From the NCBI GenBank assembly GCA_947601655.1, contig CANQGG010000003.1, forward strand, positions 1-64,000: a stretch of DNA of 64,000 nt, given 5' to 3'. Below the pieces are notes generated by a model, which was not told the origin of the DNA, ran no database searches, and saw only the letters and a program-made list of their open reading frames with translations. The DNA comes from an uncultured Akkermansia sp. (GTDB lineage: Bacteria > Verrucomicrobiota > Verrucomicrobiia > Verrucomicrobiales > Akkermansiaceae). Below are positions 30,124-38,437 of this stretch, one piece after another (the first letter of the stretch is position 1; every line of letters begins with the position of its first letter). A program made the position numbers and the translations under genes.

Positions 30124-31596
30124 TTACTGAATCACAGGCAGTTTGGCGGTGTTTTGCCAGTCTCCACGGGTGAAGTCCGGGAATACCTGGGGAGCGCCAT
30201 TCTCATTCACCGATTTTTCAGAAAGCGGACCGACCGCGGACCAGAACGCACCCTCATACACGTTTTGATCCATCGGTTCGCCGTTATGCAGGCACTCAAT
30301 TACCCGATAGAGCATGATGTAGTCCATCCCGCCGTGCCCCCCGTTCTTGCGGGCCGCCTCGCCGAGACGCTTGTAGAGAGGATGGTCGTACTTATCGTAA
30401 AGGGCTTTTTCAGCCTGGGCGCCCTGATACCACTGGTGGTAGCTGCCGGTGGTCGCTATTTCTCCGGCTCCCGGCTGCCCCTTCTCCGGAGCATCGGTGA
30501 CACCGGGTCCGAGCTTCTCCCCGGCCACGCGCAGCGGGTAATCGGCCAGCGTTCCTTCCGTCCCCTGAATCATGTTCTTGCGGTCGTACGGACGAGGGCT
30601 TGTCTCATCCCATTGCACAATGATGGTCCGCCCCTTTTTCGTCTTAATGATGGAATTGCTGATATCGCCACACTTAAAGTTGAGCTTATTCCATTTATGG
30701 TCAGCGGGGAAATGCTTTTTCGCGTAGGCGGCACGACCAATGGCAGGGCTACTGAATGAAACAATGCGGTCGAAGGTGTCCTCACCTCGGGCGAGACTCA
30801 TGTACTGCGCCACAGGACCAAGTCCATGGGTGGGGTAAAGATTGCCGTTGCGCCCTGCGTAGTGGTAAGTACGCCAGGAACCGCAGCCGCGGTTCTCACT
30901 CCACATTTGGGAGCGTAGCTCGTGGATATAGGCCGCTTCCCCGTGCAGGAGCTCGCCGATCACACCCTGGCGCACCATATTCAGGAACATGAGCTCATTG
31001 CGTCCATAATTGCAGTTTTCCAGCATCATGCAGTGCTTCTTTGTACGTTCGGCCGTATCCACCACACGCCACAAATCTTTGAGTGTAATGGCCAATGGCA
31101 CCTCCACAAAAGCGTGTGCGCCGCTCTCCATGGCGTCGATGGCCATCTGCGCGTGAGTCTCCCACGGAGTATTGATGATCACTGCATCCGGCTTTACCTC
31201 TTCCAGCATCTTCTTGTATGCATCCGGACTGCCGCTGTACTCTGCAGGCCGTTTACCGGTTTTCTTCTCCATTTGGTCGGCTGTGCGTTTCACGGCGTCT
31301 CCATATACGTCACAAACCGCCACGAGTTCGCAGTTGGGGATGGCGGCAAAATGGGGGGTCTGCAGGGATCCACGCTCGCCCAGACCGATCACTGCCACGC
31401 GCACGGTTTCAATTTTCGGCGCTCGGAAGCCACCCATGTAAATGGAACCTTCCGGGCGTGGAGAAGCTGCGGAAGTATCGACATTAGCGATATTTTCAGC
31501 ATGCGTTTGCTCCGCATACACAGGCGAAAGGTTACCTTCCTGCGCACTGCATAAGGCAGCGGCACCAACCCAGGCTATGATATATTTCTTTAACAT
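30124..31596 (-). CDS. Secreted Gfo/Idh/MocA-family protein, GH109-type alpha-N-acetylgalactosaminidase
   Basis: The 490-residue protein begins MLKKYIIAWVGAAALCSAQ, a signal peptide. A Rossmann domain has VRVAVIGLGERGS (NAD+ loop), ELVAVCDVY and a conserved EVPLAITLKDLW. The C-terminal part carries GNLYPTHGLGPVAQY and RKNGGHGGMDYIM, motifs that mark GH109 rather than dehydrogenases. GH109 removes terminal alpha-GalNAc using tightly bound NAD+, with mucin O-glycans or blood group A as typical substrates. A sulfatase gene diverges from it across 211 bp. Simple oxidoreductase activity on another sugar is the alternative. Confidence 0.82.
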   Translation of the reverse strand: MLKKYIIAWVGAAALCSAQEGNLSPVYAEQTHAENIANVDTSAASPRPEGSIYMGGFRAPKIETVRVAVIGLGERGSLQTPHFAAIPNCELVAVCDVYGDAVKRTADQMEKKTGKRPAEYSGSPDAYKKMLEEVKPDAVIINTPWETHAQMAIDAMESGAHAFVEVPLAITLKDLWRVVDTAERTKKHCMMLENCNYGRNELMFLNMVRQGVIGELLHGEAAYIHELRSQMWSENRGCGSWRTYHYAGRNGNLYPTHGLGPVAQYMSLARGEDTFDRIVSFSSPAIGRAAYAKKHFPADHKWNKLNFKCGDISNSIIKTKKGRTIIVQWDETSPRPYDRKNMIQGTEGTLADYPLRVAGEKLGPGVTDAPEKGQPGAGEIATTGSYHQWYQGAQAEKALYDKYDHPLYKRLGEAARKNGGHGGMDYIMLYRVIECLHNGEPMDQNVYEGAFWSAVGPLSEKSVNENGAPQVFPDFTRGDWQNTAKLPVIQ

Positions 31597-31769
31597 AAGC
31601 GTTCGGTAAAATTGAGGGGGGAACTCGTACTGGACGATACCTTTAGTAATACGTCCTTCTTTCTCTTAACCTTTCATCAAAATATATTTTCATGCAAAAA
31701 ATTCGCTGGCCCTCCTCAGAGGCCTGTCCGGCCGCCCCACGCGGCGATACCACCGCGCTTAATATGAGC

Positions 31770-31799
31770 TTGACGATCAAGGTTAGTTTGTGAGAAAAT
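31770..31799 (+). promoter_or_regulatory. Candidate promoter of the sulfatase gene
   Basis: TTGACG, 18 nt, GAAAAT, ending 8 nt before the ATG at 31808. A run of six C separates the -10 box from the start codon. Confidence 0.4.
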
Positions 31800-31807
31800 C
31801 CCCCCGT

Positions 31808-33658
31808 ATGAAACGATACAAAAAATTTCTGATCGGCATTCTGGTGCTCAAAAAAGTTCTAGTCGGCATTCTGGTACTACTGTCGAGTGGCGCTTATCAG
31901 ACCCACGCAGAAAATCCGGCAGAAAACACCCACCCAAATATCCTGTTCATCATCACGGATGACCATGCTGTGCAAGCCCTGGGAAGCTGTGACAAAGATT
32001 CCCCTGTTCCTCTGCCCGGCTTCCGCCGCCTGGCGCAGGAGGGCATGGTATTTGACCGCGCATACTGCGCCAATTCCCTTTGCGGCCCTTCGCGCGCTTG
32101 CATGCTCACCGGACGCCACTCGCACAATAACGCCTTCCTCTACAACTACGGAGGCCCCGCTTTCAACGGCGCTCAACCCACTTACCCGAAAATGCTCAAG
32201 GCCGCCGGTTACCAGACAGGCATCGTCGGCAAATGGCACCTCATTTCCAACCCGACCGGCTTCTACAGCTGGCAGGTATTCCCCAGTCAGGGAGACTACT
32301 GGGATCCCACTTTCCTCACCGAGGGCAAGGGAGGCAAGACGAAATCTCACATTGACCGTGGGTATGTGACTGACCTTGTGACGAGCAAGGCGATCGACTG
32401 GCTGGAGAATCGCGATGAGAGCAAGCCTTTTGCTCTGATTGTGGGGCACAAAGCGCCGCACCGCAACTGGTTGCCCGCGCCGCGCCACCTGCAGAAGATT
32501 CGCGAGTACGTGGCGAAGATGACCCCGCCGGAAACCCTTTACGACGACTGGGCAAACCGTCCGGAGATGCTTCGGTACAATCGCCAAACGGTCGGCTGGG
32601 ATCTCTGCAACTGGAACGATTCTCACCTGCAGGAAGATCTCATTCCTTTCGAGGTCATGAAAGAAATCGTCCCGAAAAATCGTTTGGCAAACATGATAAA
32701 GAGCGGGCGTTTTAAGGATGAAATCCCGGCAGACTTCGACCTCGCAAAGCACACCCCAAAGTACGCTCCAAAGACAAACCTGGGAGATGGACTCAAGCCT
32801 GTGGAAAAGGGAGTCTTTCCCCTTTACCGCGAGTTCTACGCCCAGCGCACGCGCGAATTCGTGAAAGATTTCCTGGAGGGACGCATCAAGAGCCAGGAGG
32901 ACGTCACTGTCCGCCGCTGGCGTTGGTACATGGAGGATTACCTTGGCACCATTCTCGCAGTCGATGAATCCATCAGCTCCCTGCTTAATTACCTCGATAC
33001 CCATGGTCTCTCTGAAAACACGCTCGTGATCTATGTGGGGGATCAGGGTTTCTACATGGGAGAACACGGGCTGTATGACAAACGCTGGATTTTTGAGGAA
33101 ACCTTACGCATGCCTCTCGTGATGCGCTGGAAGGGGCATATCCCCGCCGGGTCGCGCAGTCAGGCCATGGTGCAGAATATTGACTACGCCCCCACTATCC
33201 TTGAGGTCGCATCTGCCAACACCCCTGAGAACATGAGTACCTTCGACGGCGTTTCTCTTGTACCCCTCTTCAAGGATGGCAAGGCTCCTCAATTTGAGAA
33301 TCGTCCGCTCTACTACGCCTTCTACGAGCAACCCGGCGAACATAATGCCCCGCGCCATGACGGCGTGCGCACTGCTCGCTACACTTTTGCTCACATCTGG
33401 ACCGCTACCCCGGAGGAAAAGAAAGCAGGCCTGCGCAAGCCGGAAAATGAGTGGATGCTCATCGACAATGAAAAGGATCCGTTGCAGATGCACAACGTCG
33501 CCCAGGATCCTGAATACAAGGAGGTCATGGAACAGTTGCGCGCCACCTACGAGAAACTGCGCGAGCAGTATCGCGTGCCGGCGGACTGCCCCGGCAGCGG
33601 TCCTAAGATTCCGGATTACATCCCGTCCTGGGGACCCGGCGAAAAAGATCACCTGTGA
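31808..33658 (+). CDS. Secreted arylsulfatase A-family sulfatase
   Basis: The 616-residue enzyme has a signal sequence whose hydrophobic core is duplicated (LIGILVLKK then LVGILVLLS). The alkaline phosphatase-like fold starts at HPNILFIITDDHAVQAL with metal-binding Asp residues. The maturation motif is LCGPSRACMLTGR with Cys92, to be converted to formylglycine by an anaerobic or aerobic maturase not seen here. GIVGKWHL and VGDQGFYMGEHGLYDKRW complete the site. It removes sulfate esters from glycans, plausibly mucin, given the adjacent GH109-type gene. The start at 31808 is favoured over 31790 because the latter lies upstream of the likely transcription start. Confidence 0.9.
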   Translation: MKRYKKFLIGILVLKKVLVGILVLLSSGAYQTHAENPAENTHPNILFIITDDHAVQALGSCDKDSPVPLPGFRRLAQEGMVFDRAYCANSLCGPSRACMLTGRHSHNNAFLYNYGGPAFNGAQPTYPKMLKAAGYQTGIVGKWHLISNPTGFYSWQVFPSQGDYWDPTFLTEGKGGKTKSHIDRGYVTDLVTSKAIDWLENRDESKPFALIVGHKAPHRNWLPAPRHLQKIREYVAKMTPPETLYDDWANRPEMLRYNRQTVGWDLCNWNDSHLQEDLIPFEVMKEIVPKNRLANMIKSGRFKDEIPADFDLAKHTPKYAPKTNLGDGLKPVEKGVFPLYREFYAQRTREFVKDFLEGRIKSQEDVTVRRWRWYMEDYLGTILAVDESISSLLNYLDTHGLSENTLVIYVGDQGFYMGEHGLYDKRWIFEETLRMPLVMRWKGHIPAGSRSQAMVQNIDYAPTILEVASANTPENMSTFDGVSLVPLFKDGKAPQFENRPLYYAFYEQPGEHNAPRHDGVRTARYTFAHIWTATPEEKKAGLRKPENEWMLIDNEKDPLQMHNVAQDPEYKEVMEQLRATYEKLREQYRVPADCPGSGPKIPDYIPSWGPGEKDHL

Positions 33659-33687
33659 TTTTTTCCCGTCACCTGCTTTTTCAAAAG

Positions 33688-33716
33688 GGGTCGACTCATC
33701 CGAGTCGGCCCTTTTT
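33688..33716. terminator. Bidirectional rho-independent terminator
   Basis: GGGTCGACTC and GAGTCGGCCC pair around a 4-nt loop, followed by TTTTT and preceded by AAAA. It serves both the sulfatase gene and the convergent mnmE. Confidence 0.8.
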
Positions 33717-33720
33717 CCAC

Positions 33721-35061
33721 TCACTTGCCGATGCAGAATGTGGAAAAAACGCGCGTGAGGATGTCTTCCGTATCGACACGCCCGGTGATGGAGCCGAGGG
33801 CATCGAGGGTGTCGCGTAAGTCTGCGGCGACAAGTTCGGCCATCGGCGGATCCTGAGAGAGAGAGGATTCAGCGCGGTTGAGCGCCTCCTGCGCATGGAG
33901 AAGGGCGAGGCGATGGCGCGCGTTGATGGCGACAGCAGAGGATTGCACATCGAAGACCGAATCCGGGAATGCCGCTACGATGGCTTGTTTAAGCTCCTCA
34001 AAGCCGGCGCCTGTGAGGCAGGATATCCGGATGCCCTGCTCCCCGGCATGCGAGGAGTGTGGTGGCAGATCCGATTTGTTCAGCAGCGTCAGCCGTGCGG
34101 CACCGTCTGCGGAAACCATATCCTGCGGCAGAGGCAGATACGGAGCAGAAGCATCCCGCACCTCAAGGATGAGGTCGGCGTCGCACAGAGCCTCCATTGT
34201 GCGCTGCATCCCCACTCGTTCCACCCTGTCATCCGATTCGCGAAGACCGGCGGTATCAATGAGGCGCAGGTTCAGACCGTTGAAGAGTATATTCTCTTCC
34301 ACGGTGTCGCGCGTGGTGCCCGGAATTTCGCTCACGATCGCGCGTTCGTAGCCCAGAAGACGGTTGAGCAGGCATGATTTTCCCGCATTTGGTGCGCCGA
34401 TGATTGCCACGCGGATTCCCTCCCGTAGTAAACGTCCGCGCGTGGCGGTGCTGAGGAGCAGCGTCAGGGTATTTTGCACATTGCGGATGTCCGCAAGCAC
34501 GCCGTCGATGCTTTGAGGCGGAATGTCGTCCTCAGGAAAATCGATGTGCGCCTCCAACAATGCACAGGTGGAAAGCAGCGTATCAATGGAAGTCTGCACA
34601 GGGGTCTCTATCCCCCCGGCGAGCTGGTGCTGCGCAGCCCGCAGAGCGAGATCGCTCCCGGCGCTGATGATATCCATAATCGCTTCGGCGCGGGTGAGAT
34701 CCATCTTGCCGTTTTCGAAAGCGCGGCGGGAGAATTCCCCCGGCTCAGCCGGGCGCGCCCCGCAAGCAAAAAGCCGCTCCAGCACGTGCTGTGTCACGAG
34801 GCGTCCGCCGTGGCAGGAAAGCTCTGCCAGATCCTCACCGGTAAAACTGTGCGGAGCAGGAAAAAACGTGAGCAATCCGGAATCCAGCGCCTCGCCATTC
34901 GCAGCGCATATGCGCACCAGAGTCGCCCGACGAGCGGGGGGCAGCGCCTTGAGTTCAGCGCATGCCGCGAGGACCACCTCCTTTGTGCGCGTGCCGCTGA
35001 TTCGAATGAGAGAAAGAGCCCCTGTTCCGGAGGGAGTGGAGATGGCAGCGATGGTGAACAC
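33721..35061 (-). CDS. mnmE: tRNA uridine-5-carboxymethylaminomethyl GTPase
   Basis: The 446-residue protein has the MnmE layout: an N-terminal formyl-THF-binding domain (TIAAISTPSGTGALSLIRISG), helical domain, and an inserted GTPase domain with G1 IGAPNAGKSCL, G2 GTTRD, G3 DTAGL and G4 NKSD. The C-terminal signature is FCIGK. With MnmG it modifies the wobble uridine of tRNAs. It starts with GTG at 35061, only a few bases past the T run of the tsf terminator, so expression either uses a hidden promoter or read-through. Confidence 0.94.
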   Translation of the reverse strand: MFTIAAISTPSGTGALSLIRISGTRTKEVVLAACAELKALPPARRATLVRICAANGEALDSGLLTFFPAPHSFTGEDLAELSCHGGRLVTQHVLERLFACGARPAEPGEFSRRAFENGKMDLTRAEAIMDIISAGSDLALRAAQHQLAGGIETPVQTSIDTLLSTCALLEAHIDFPEDDIPPQSIDGVLADIRNVQNTLTLLLSTATRGRLLREGIRVAIIGAPNAGKSCLLNRLLGYERAIVSEIPGTTRDTVEENILFNGLNLRLIDTAGLRESDDRVERVGMQRTMEALCDADLILEVRDASAPYLPLPQDMVSADGAARLTLLNKSDLPPHSSHAGEQGIRISCLTGAGFEELKQAIVAAFPDSVFDVQSSAVAINARHRLALLHAQEALNRAESSLSQDPPMAELVAADLRDTLDALGSITGRVDTEDILTRVFSTFCIGK

Positions 35062-35065
35062 AGCG

Positions 35066-35110
35066 AAAAAAGAAACGGCTGCGCGGGTGAACGATCGACC
35101 GGCGCAGCCG
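35066..35110 (-). terminator. Rho-independent terminator after tsf
   Basis: On the minus strand CGGCTGCGC and GCGCAGCCG form a 9-bp stem around a 17-nt loop, followed by TTTCTTTTTT. It lies between the tsf stop and the mnmE start. Confidence 0.8.
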
Positions 35111-35132
35111 CTGGGTTAAAGTTGATGCAGGC

Positions 35133-35999
35133 TCAGGCGCCCAACTGGAAGCGGCGGAACGCCACGACGCTGATGGTGTCGCCCAATTCTTTGGAAGTGT
35201 TTTGCAGGAGCTTCTCGACCGTGATCGAGGTATCTTTCACAAACTCCTGGTTCAGCAGGCAACTCTGCTTGTAGAGCGCGCGCAGCTTCCCGGGAAGAAT
35301 CTTCTCCAGCAGAGCCTCGGGTTTGCCCTCGGCAATCAGCTGAGCCTTTGCAATCTCCTGTTCCTCCGCCACAAATGCGGGATCGAGGGAGGAGGAATCC
35401 ACACTCTTGGGCGCGCAAGCCGCTATGTGCAGTGTAAGATCCTTGCAAAGCGTGGCAAAAACGGCGTTCTCCGCCGTCTCATGTTTCGTGCAGGCCACCT
35501 GCAGCAGCACGCCCACCTTGCCGCCCATGTGAATGTAGGAAGTCAGGGATCCTTCCCCCTCCATCTTGAAGCGATCAAAGCGGCGAAGCTTCATGTTTTC
35601 CCCAATTGAGGCACACTGCTCCGCGATATAGGTCTCCACGGTCGTTCCCTCCACGGGTGTCGCCAGAGCTTGCTCAGTCGTGGCAGCTGAAGATGCTTTC
35701 AGCACGTCCCCGATCTTCGCCACAAGAGCCTTGAACTTGTCGCCCTTGGAGCAAAAATCCGTCTCGCAGTTGATTTCGAAGATGATGCCGTCCCCGTCTG
35801 CGACCACTGTGGCGACCATGCCTTCGTTGGCTTCGCGGTCAGCCTTCTTCGCGGCCTTGGCAATACCCTTTTCCCGGAGGTATTTGACAGCCTCCTCCAT
35901 ATCGCCGCCGCATTCCACAAGGGCGTTCTTGCAATCCATCATGCCGACGTCCGTCTTGGCGCGCAGCTCCTTCACCATTTGTGCGGTAATTTCTGCCAT
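35133..35999 (-). CDS. tsf: Translation elongation factor Ts
   Basis: The 288-residue protein carries the EF-Ts N-terminal motif region VKELRAKTDVGMMDCKNAL and a core with VATVVADGDGIIFEINCETDF. It is the nucleotide exchange factor for EF-Tu. It lies 23 nt after rpsB, the order found in most bacteria, and ends at a strong terminator. No SD precedes the ATG. Confidence 0.96.
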   Translation of the reverse strand: MAEITAQMVKELRAKTDVGMMDCKNALVECGGDMEEAVKYLREKGIAKAAKKADREANEGMVATVVADGDGIIFEINCETDFCSKGDKFKALVAKIGDVLKASSAATTEQALATPVEGTTVETYIAEQCASIGENMKLRRFDRFKMEGEGSLTSYIHMGGKVGVLLQVACTKHETAENAVFATLCKDLTLHIAACAPKSVDSSSLDPAFVAEEQEIAKAQLIAEGKPEALLEKILPGKLRALYKQSCLLNQEFVKDTSITVEKLLQNTSKELGDTISVVAFRRFQLGA

Positions 36000-36022
36000 A
36001 TCAGAATATCGTGATGTTTAGT

Positions 36023-36712
36023 TTAATCCTTCACGGGACGAGCCTTGTTGATGGCCTCCACCAGCACAGAAAGAATCAGTCGGATGGAACGCACTGCGTC
36101 GTCGTTGCCCGGGATGGGGTACTCCACGCTGTCCGGATCGCCATTCGTATCGGTGAGCACCACCACAGGGATGCCGAGAATGCGCGCCTCACGAATCGCG
36201 ATATCTTCGTGGTCGGCCCCAATGGCAACGATGGCATCAGGAGCGCCGCCCATGTTGCGGATGCCGCAGAGGTTGCGCAGGAGCTTTTCGCGCTCGCGGG
36301 AGAGAGCGGCAAGCTCCTTCTTGGACATGCTCTTGTATTCCGGCTGAGAAGCGAGGTTTTCAAGGTAATCGAGACGAGCTATGCTCTTCTTGATGGTGGA
36401 CATATTGGTGAGCATACCGCCCAGCCAACGGAAATTGACGAAGAACTGCCCCGTGGCTTCTGCCGCCTCTCTCACGGCGTCCTGCGCCTGGCGCTTGCAC
36501 CCCACAAAGAGGATCTTCCGATTCTTCGCCGCCAGATCCGCCAAAAATTTCGAGGCGTTGTCCAGGCATTTTTCCGTCTGCTCCAGATCAATGATGTGAA
36601 TGCCATTCTTCTGGGCGAGGATGTATTTCTTCATGTTCGGGTGCCACTTGCGAGTCTGGTGACCAAAGTGCACGCCGGCTTCCACCATCCTGGTGATGAG
36701 TTCGTCTATCAT
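36023..36712 (-). CDS. rpsB: 30S ribosomal protein S2
   Basis: The 229-residue protein shows MVEAGVHFGHQTRKWHPNMKKYI, FVGCKRQAQDAVREAA, FVNFRWLGGMLTN and GIPVVVLTDTNGDPDSVEYPIPGNDDA, all diagnostic of S2. The ATG at 36712 (MIDELITRM) matches family N-termini; in-frame sequence upstream to 36907 belongs to the leader. Transcription from the promoter at 36824-36852 gives a leader of about 105 nt. Confidence 0.96.
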   Translation of the reverse strand: MIDELITRMVEAGVHFGHQTRKWHPNMKKYILAQKNGIHIIDLEQTEKCLDNASKFLADLAAKNRKILFVGCKRQAQDAVREAAEATGQFFVNFRWLGGMLTNMSTIKKSIARLDYLENLASQPEYKSMSKKELAALSREREKLLRNLCGIRNMGGAPDAIVAIGADHEDIAIREARILGIPVVVLTDTNGDPDSVEYPIPGNDDAVRSIRLILSVLVEAINKARPVKD

Positions 36713-37098
36713 GTTGTATTTTGTAGGTTGCTCAGTCTTAAAGCAGACCGAGCGGTTGGTTGGAAGGTGCCGCATCGATCCCTCAGCCTTCCTTTGTATG
36801 AGCGGCATCAGCAGGGACCCCGCAGGATACTCTCCTTTCCTCCCCCTGTCAATCTTTATCTCGCAAAATTTGTATCTTTGTAAATCGCAAAAACAAATGC
36901 AGCACAAGGTCCCGGCAGATCACGCACGTCCCGGATCCGGTGCGGCAGAGGCGTATTGACATCTTTGCCCTTCGGCGCATTTAATCCTGCAATGCACAAT
37001 GCGATCGATTTGACGAATATAGACTTGACTCAGAGAGTGTGCCGCAGTAACATAGCACAGGTTTTGTTGCGGGTTCTCCTCCCTCTTTATCACGTGTT
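36713..37098. promoter_or_regulatory. Divergent control region: rpsB leader and three promoters
   Basis: No gene is seen in these 386 bp. The rpsB promoter (minus) is TTGACA-17-TATCCT at 36824-36852, giving a leader of about 105 nt. Two plus-strand promoters face the YbjN-like gene: TTGACA-18-TTTAAT at 36956-36985 and TTGACT-17-TAACAT at 37025-37053. The long leader contrasts with the leaderless genes elsewhere and might bind S2. Confidence 0.6.
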
Positions 37099-37554
37099 AT
37101 GAGCAAACAACCGAATTTATTAGCGCAGGTACGTCAGCATTTGCTTTCCCGCGGTGAGGAATACCAGTGGGTTACGATGGGACCGAACAGTGAGAAAATA
37201 GGGTTGGCATACTTGCCTGTAGACGCAACAGGTTTGCCGTGCACATTCATGTTCACAGAGCTGCATGAGCCGTGCAGTCTCGTGTTCGACGCTTATTTCG
37301 GCGCCCGAGTCAAGGAGGCGGACGTGCCTGAGCTTGCGCAACTGTTGCTCACGCTCAATGCAAACCTGCCGGAGGGGCAGTTATTGCTGGAGCAACAGGG
37401 AAGGCTCGTCTACTACCGCCTCAAGTACGTCGTGGACAACTTCAACATCACGGATGAGGAGGTCCTCAACAAGGTGCGTCACATGGAGGAAATGGGCGTG
37501 CGCATGAGCGTCACCTATGCGCGCATCATCTCGCAGGAATTCCCGGAAGAGTAA
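37099..37554 (+). CDS. YbjN-like small acidic protein
   Basis: The 151-residue soluble protein resembles the YbjN/type III chaperone-like fold: a mixed alpha-beta pattern with LVFDAYFGARVKEADVPELAQLLLTLNANLPEGQLLLEQQGRLVYYRLKYVVD and a helical C-terminus (DEEVLNKVRHMEEMGVRMSVTY). The family's activity is poorly defined, often a chaperone-like or regulatory adaptor. It has two promoters and lies 37 nt before fabI. The family call is from pattern only. Confidence 0.65.
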   Translation: MSKQPNLLAQVRQHLLSRGEEYQWVTMGPNSEKIGLAYLPVDATGLPCTFMFTELHEPCSLVFDAYFGARVKEADVPELAQLLLTLNANLPEGQLLLEQQGRLVYYRLKYVVDNFNITDEEVLNKVRHMEEMGVRMSVTYARIISQEFPEE

Positions 37555-37591
37555 GTTTTCATCTCATATAATCCCCCCTACACACACTACT

Positions 37592-38386
37592 ATGTCACTC
37601 GAAAAACCATTGGAAGGCAAAGTGGGCATCGTCACCGGCGTGGCGAACAAACGGAGCATCGCTTTCGGCATTGCCAAGGCATGGCATGAAGCCGGCGCCC
37701 AACTCATTTTCAACTACCAGGGAGAACGCCTCAAAGACGGTGTCATCAAGCTGGTGCAAGAGACTTTCGGCGCGGATACTCCCGTGTGCGACCTGGATGT
37801 AACCAGCGATGAATCCATCGCCCATTTCTTCGAATTCGTGCGCACGAAGACGGATCACGTGGACATGATGCTCCATGCCATCGCGTTTGCGCCCAAGATG
37901 GAAGGCTGCCTGGAGGGACATTTTGCCGACATTCCGCGCGATGCATTCAATCTTTCGCTCCAGGTCTCATCCTATTCTCTGATTGCCCTTTCGCGCGCGG
38001 TGGCGCCGCTCATGGTGAACGGCGGATCCATCATGGCGATGACTTACTATGCCAGTCAGAAAGTAGTGCCGAATTATAACCTTATGGCCGTCTCGAAGGC
38101 AGCGCTCGAAACCTGCGCCAAATACCTGGCATTTGACCTCGGGCGCCGTGAAAAGCCTATCCGCGTGAACTGCATCTCTGCCGGTCCGGTGCAGACACTT
38201 GCAGCGCGTGGAGTCTCCGGCTTCACAGGTATGTTCAAAGTATACGAGGAGCGCAGCCCCTTGCAGCGTTCCTGCACCATGGAAGAACTTGGAGCGACGG
38301 CTACCTTCCTCGCATCCGATGGATCAGCAAGCCTCACGGGTCAGGTGATCTACGTGGATGGGGGTTACGAAATTGTGGGCATGTAG
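37592..38386 (+). CDS. fabI: Enoyl-[acyl-carrier-protein] reductase (NADH)
   Basis: The 264-residue short-chain dehydrogenase shows the FabI cofactor motif VTGVANKRSIAFGIAKA, HAIAFAPKME and the catalytic region YYASQKVVPNYNLMAVSKAALE with the Tyr-x6-Lys pair. The C-terminus ends LTGQVIYVDGGYEIVGM. It performs the last reduction in each fatty-acid elongation cycle and is the triclosan/isoniazid-class target in other bacteria. ATG at 37592 matches the family N-terminus (LEGKVGIVTG). Confidence 0.95.
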   Translation: MSLEKPLEGKVGIVTGVANKRSIAFGIAKAWHEAGAQLIFNYQGERLKDGVIKLVQETFGADTPVCDLDVTSDESIAHFFEFVRTKTDHVDMMLHAIAFAPKMEGCLEGHFADIPRDAFNLSLQVSSYSLIALSRAVAPLMVNGGSIMAMTYYASQKVVPNYNLMAVSKAALETCAKYLAFDLGRREKPIRVNCISAGPVQTLAARGVSGFTGMFKVYEERSPLQRSCTMEELGATATFLASDGSASLTGQVIYVDGGYEIVGM

Positions 38387-38437
38387 TCCTCCTCTGGCGA
38401 ACCCTTCTTCCCATCACAACTCGCAATGGTTACCTCT

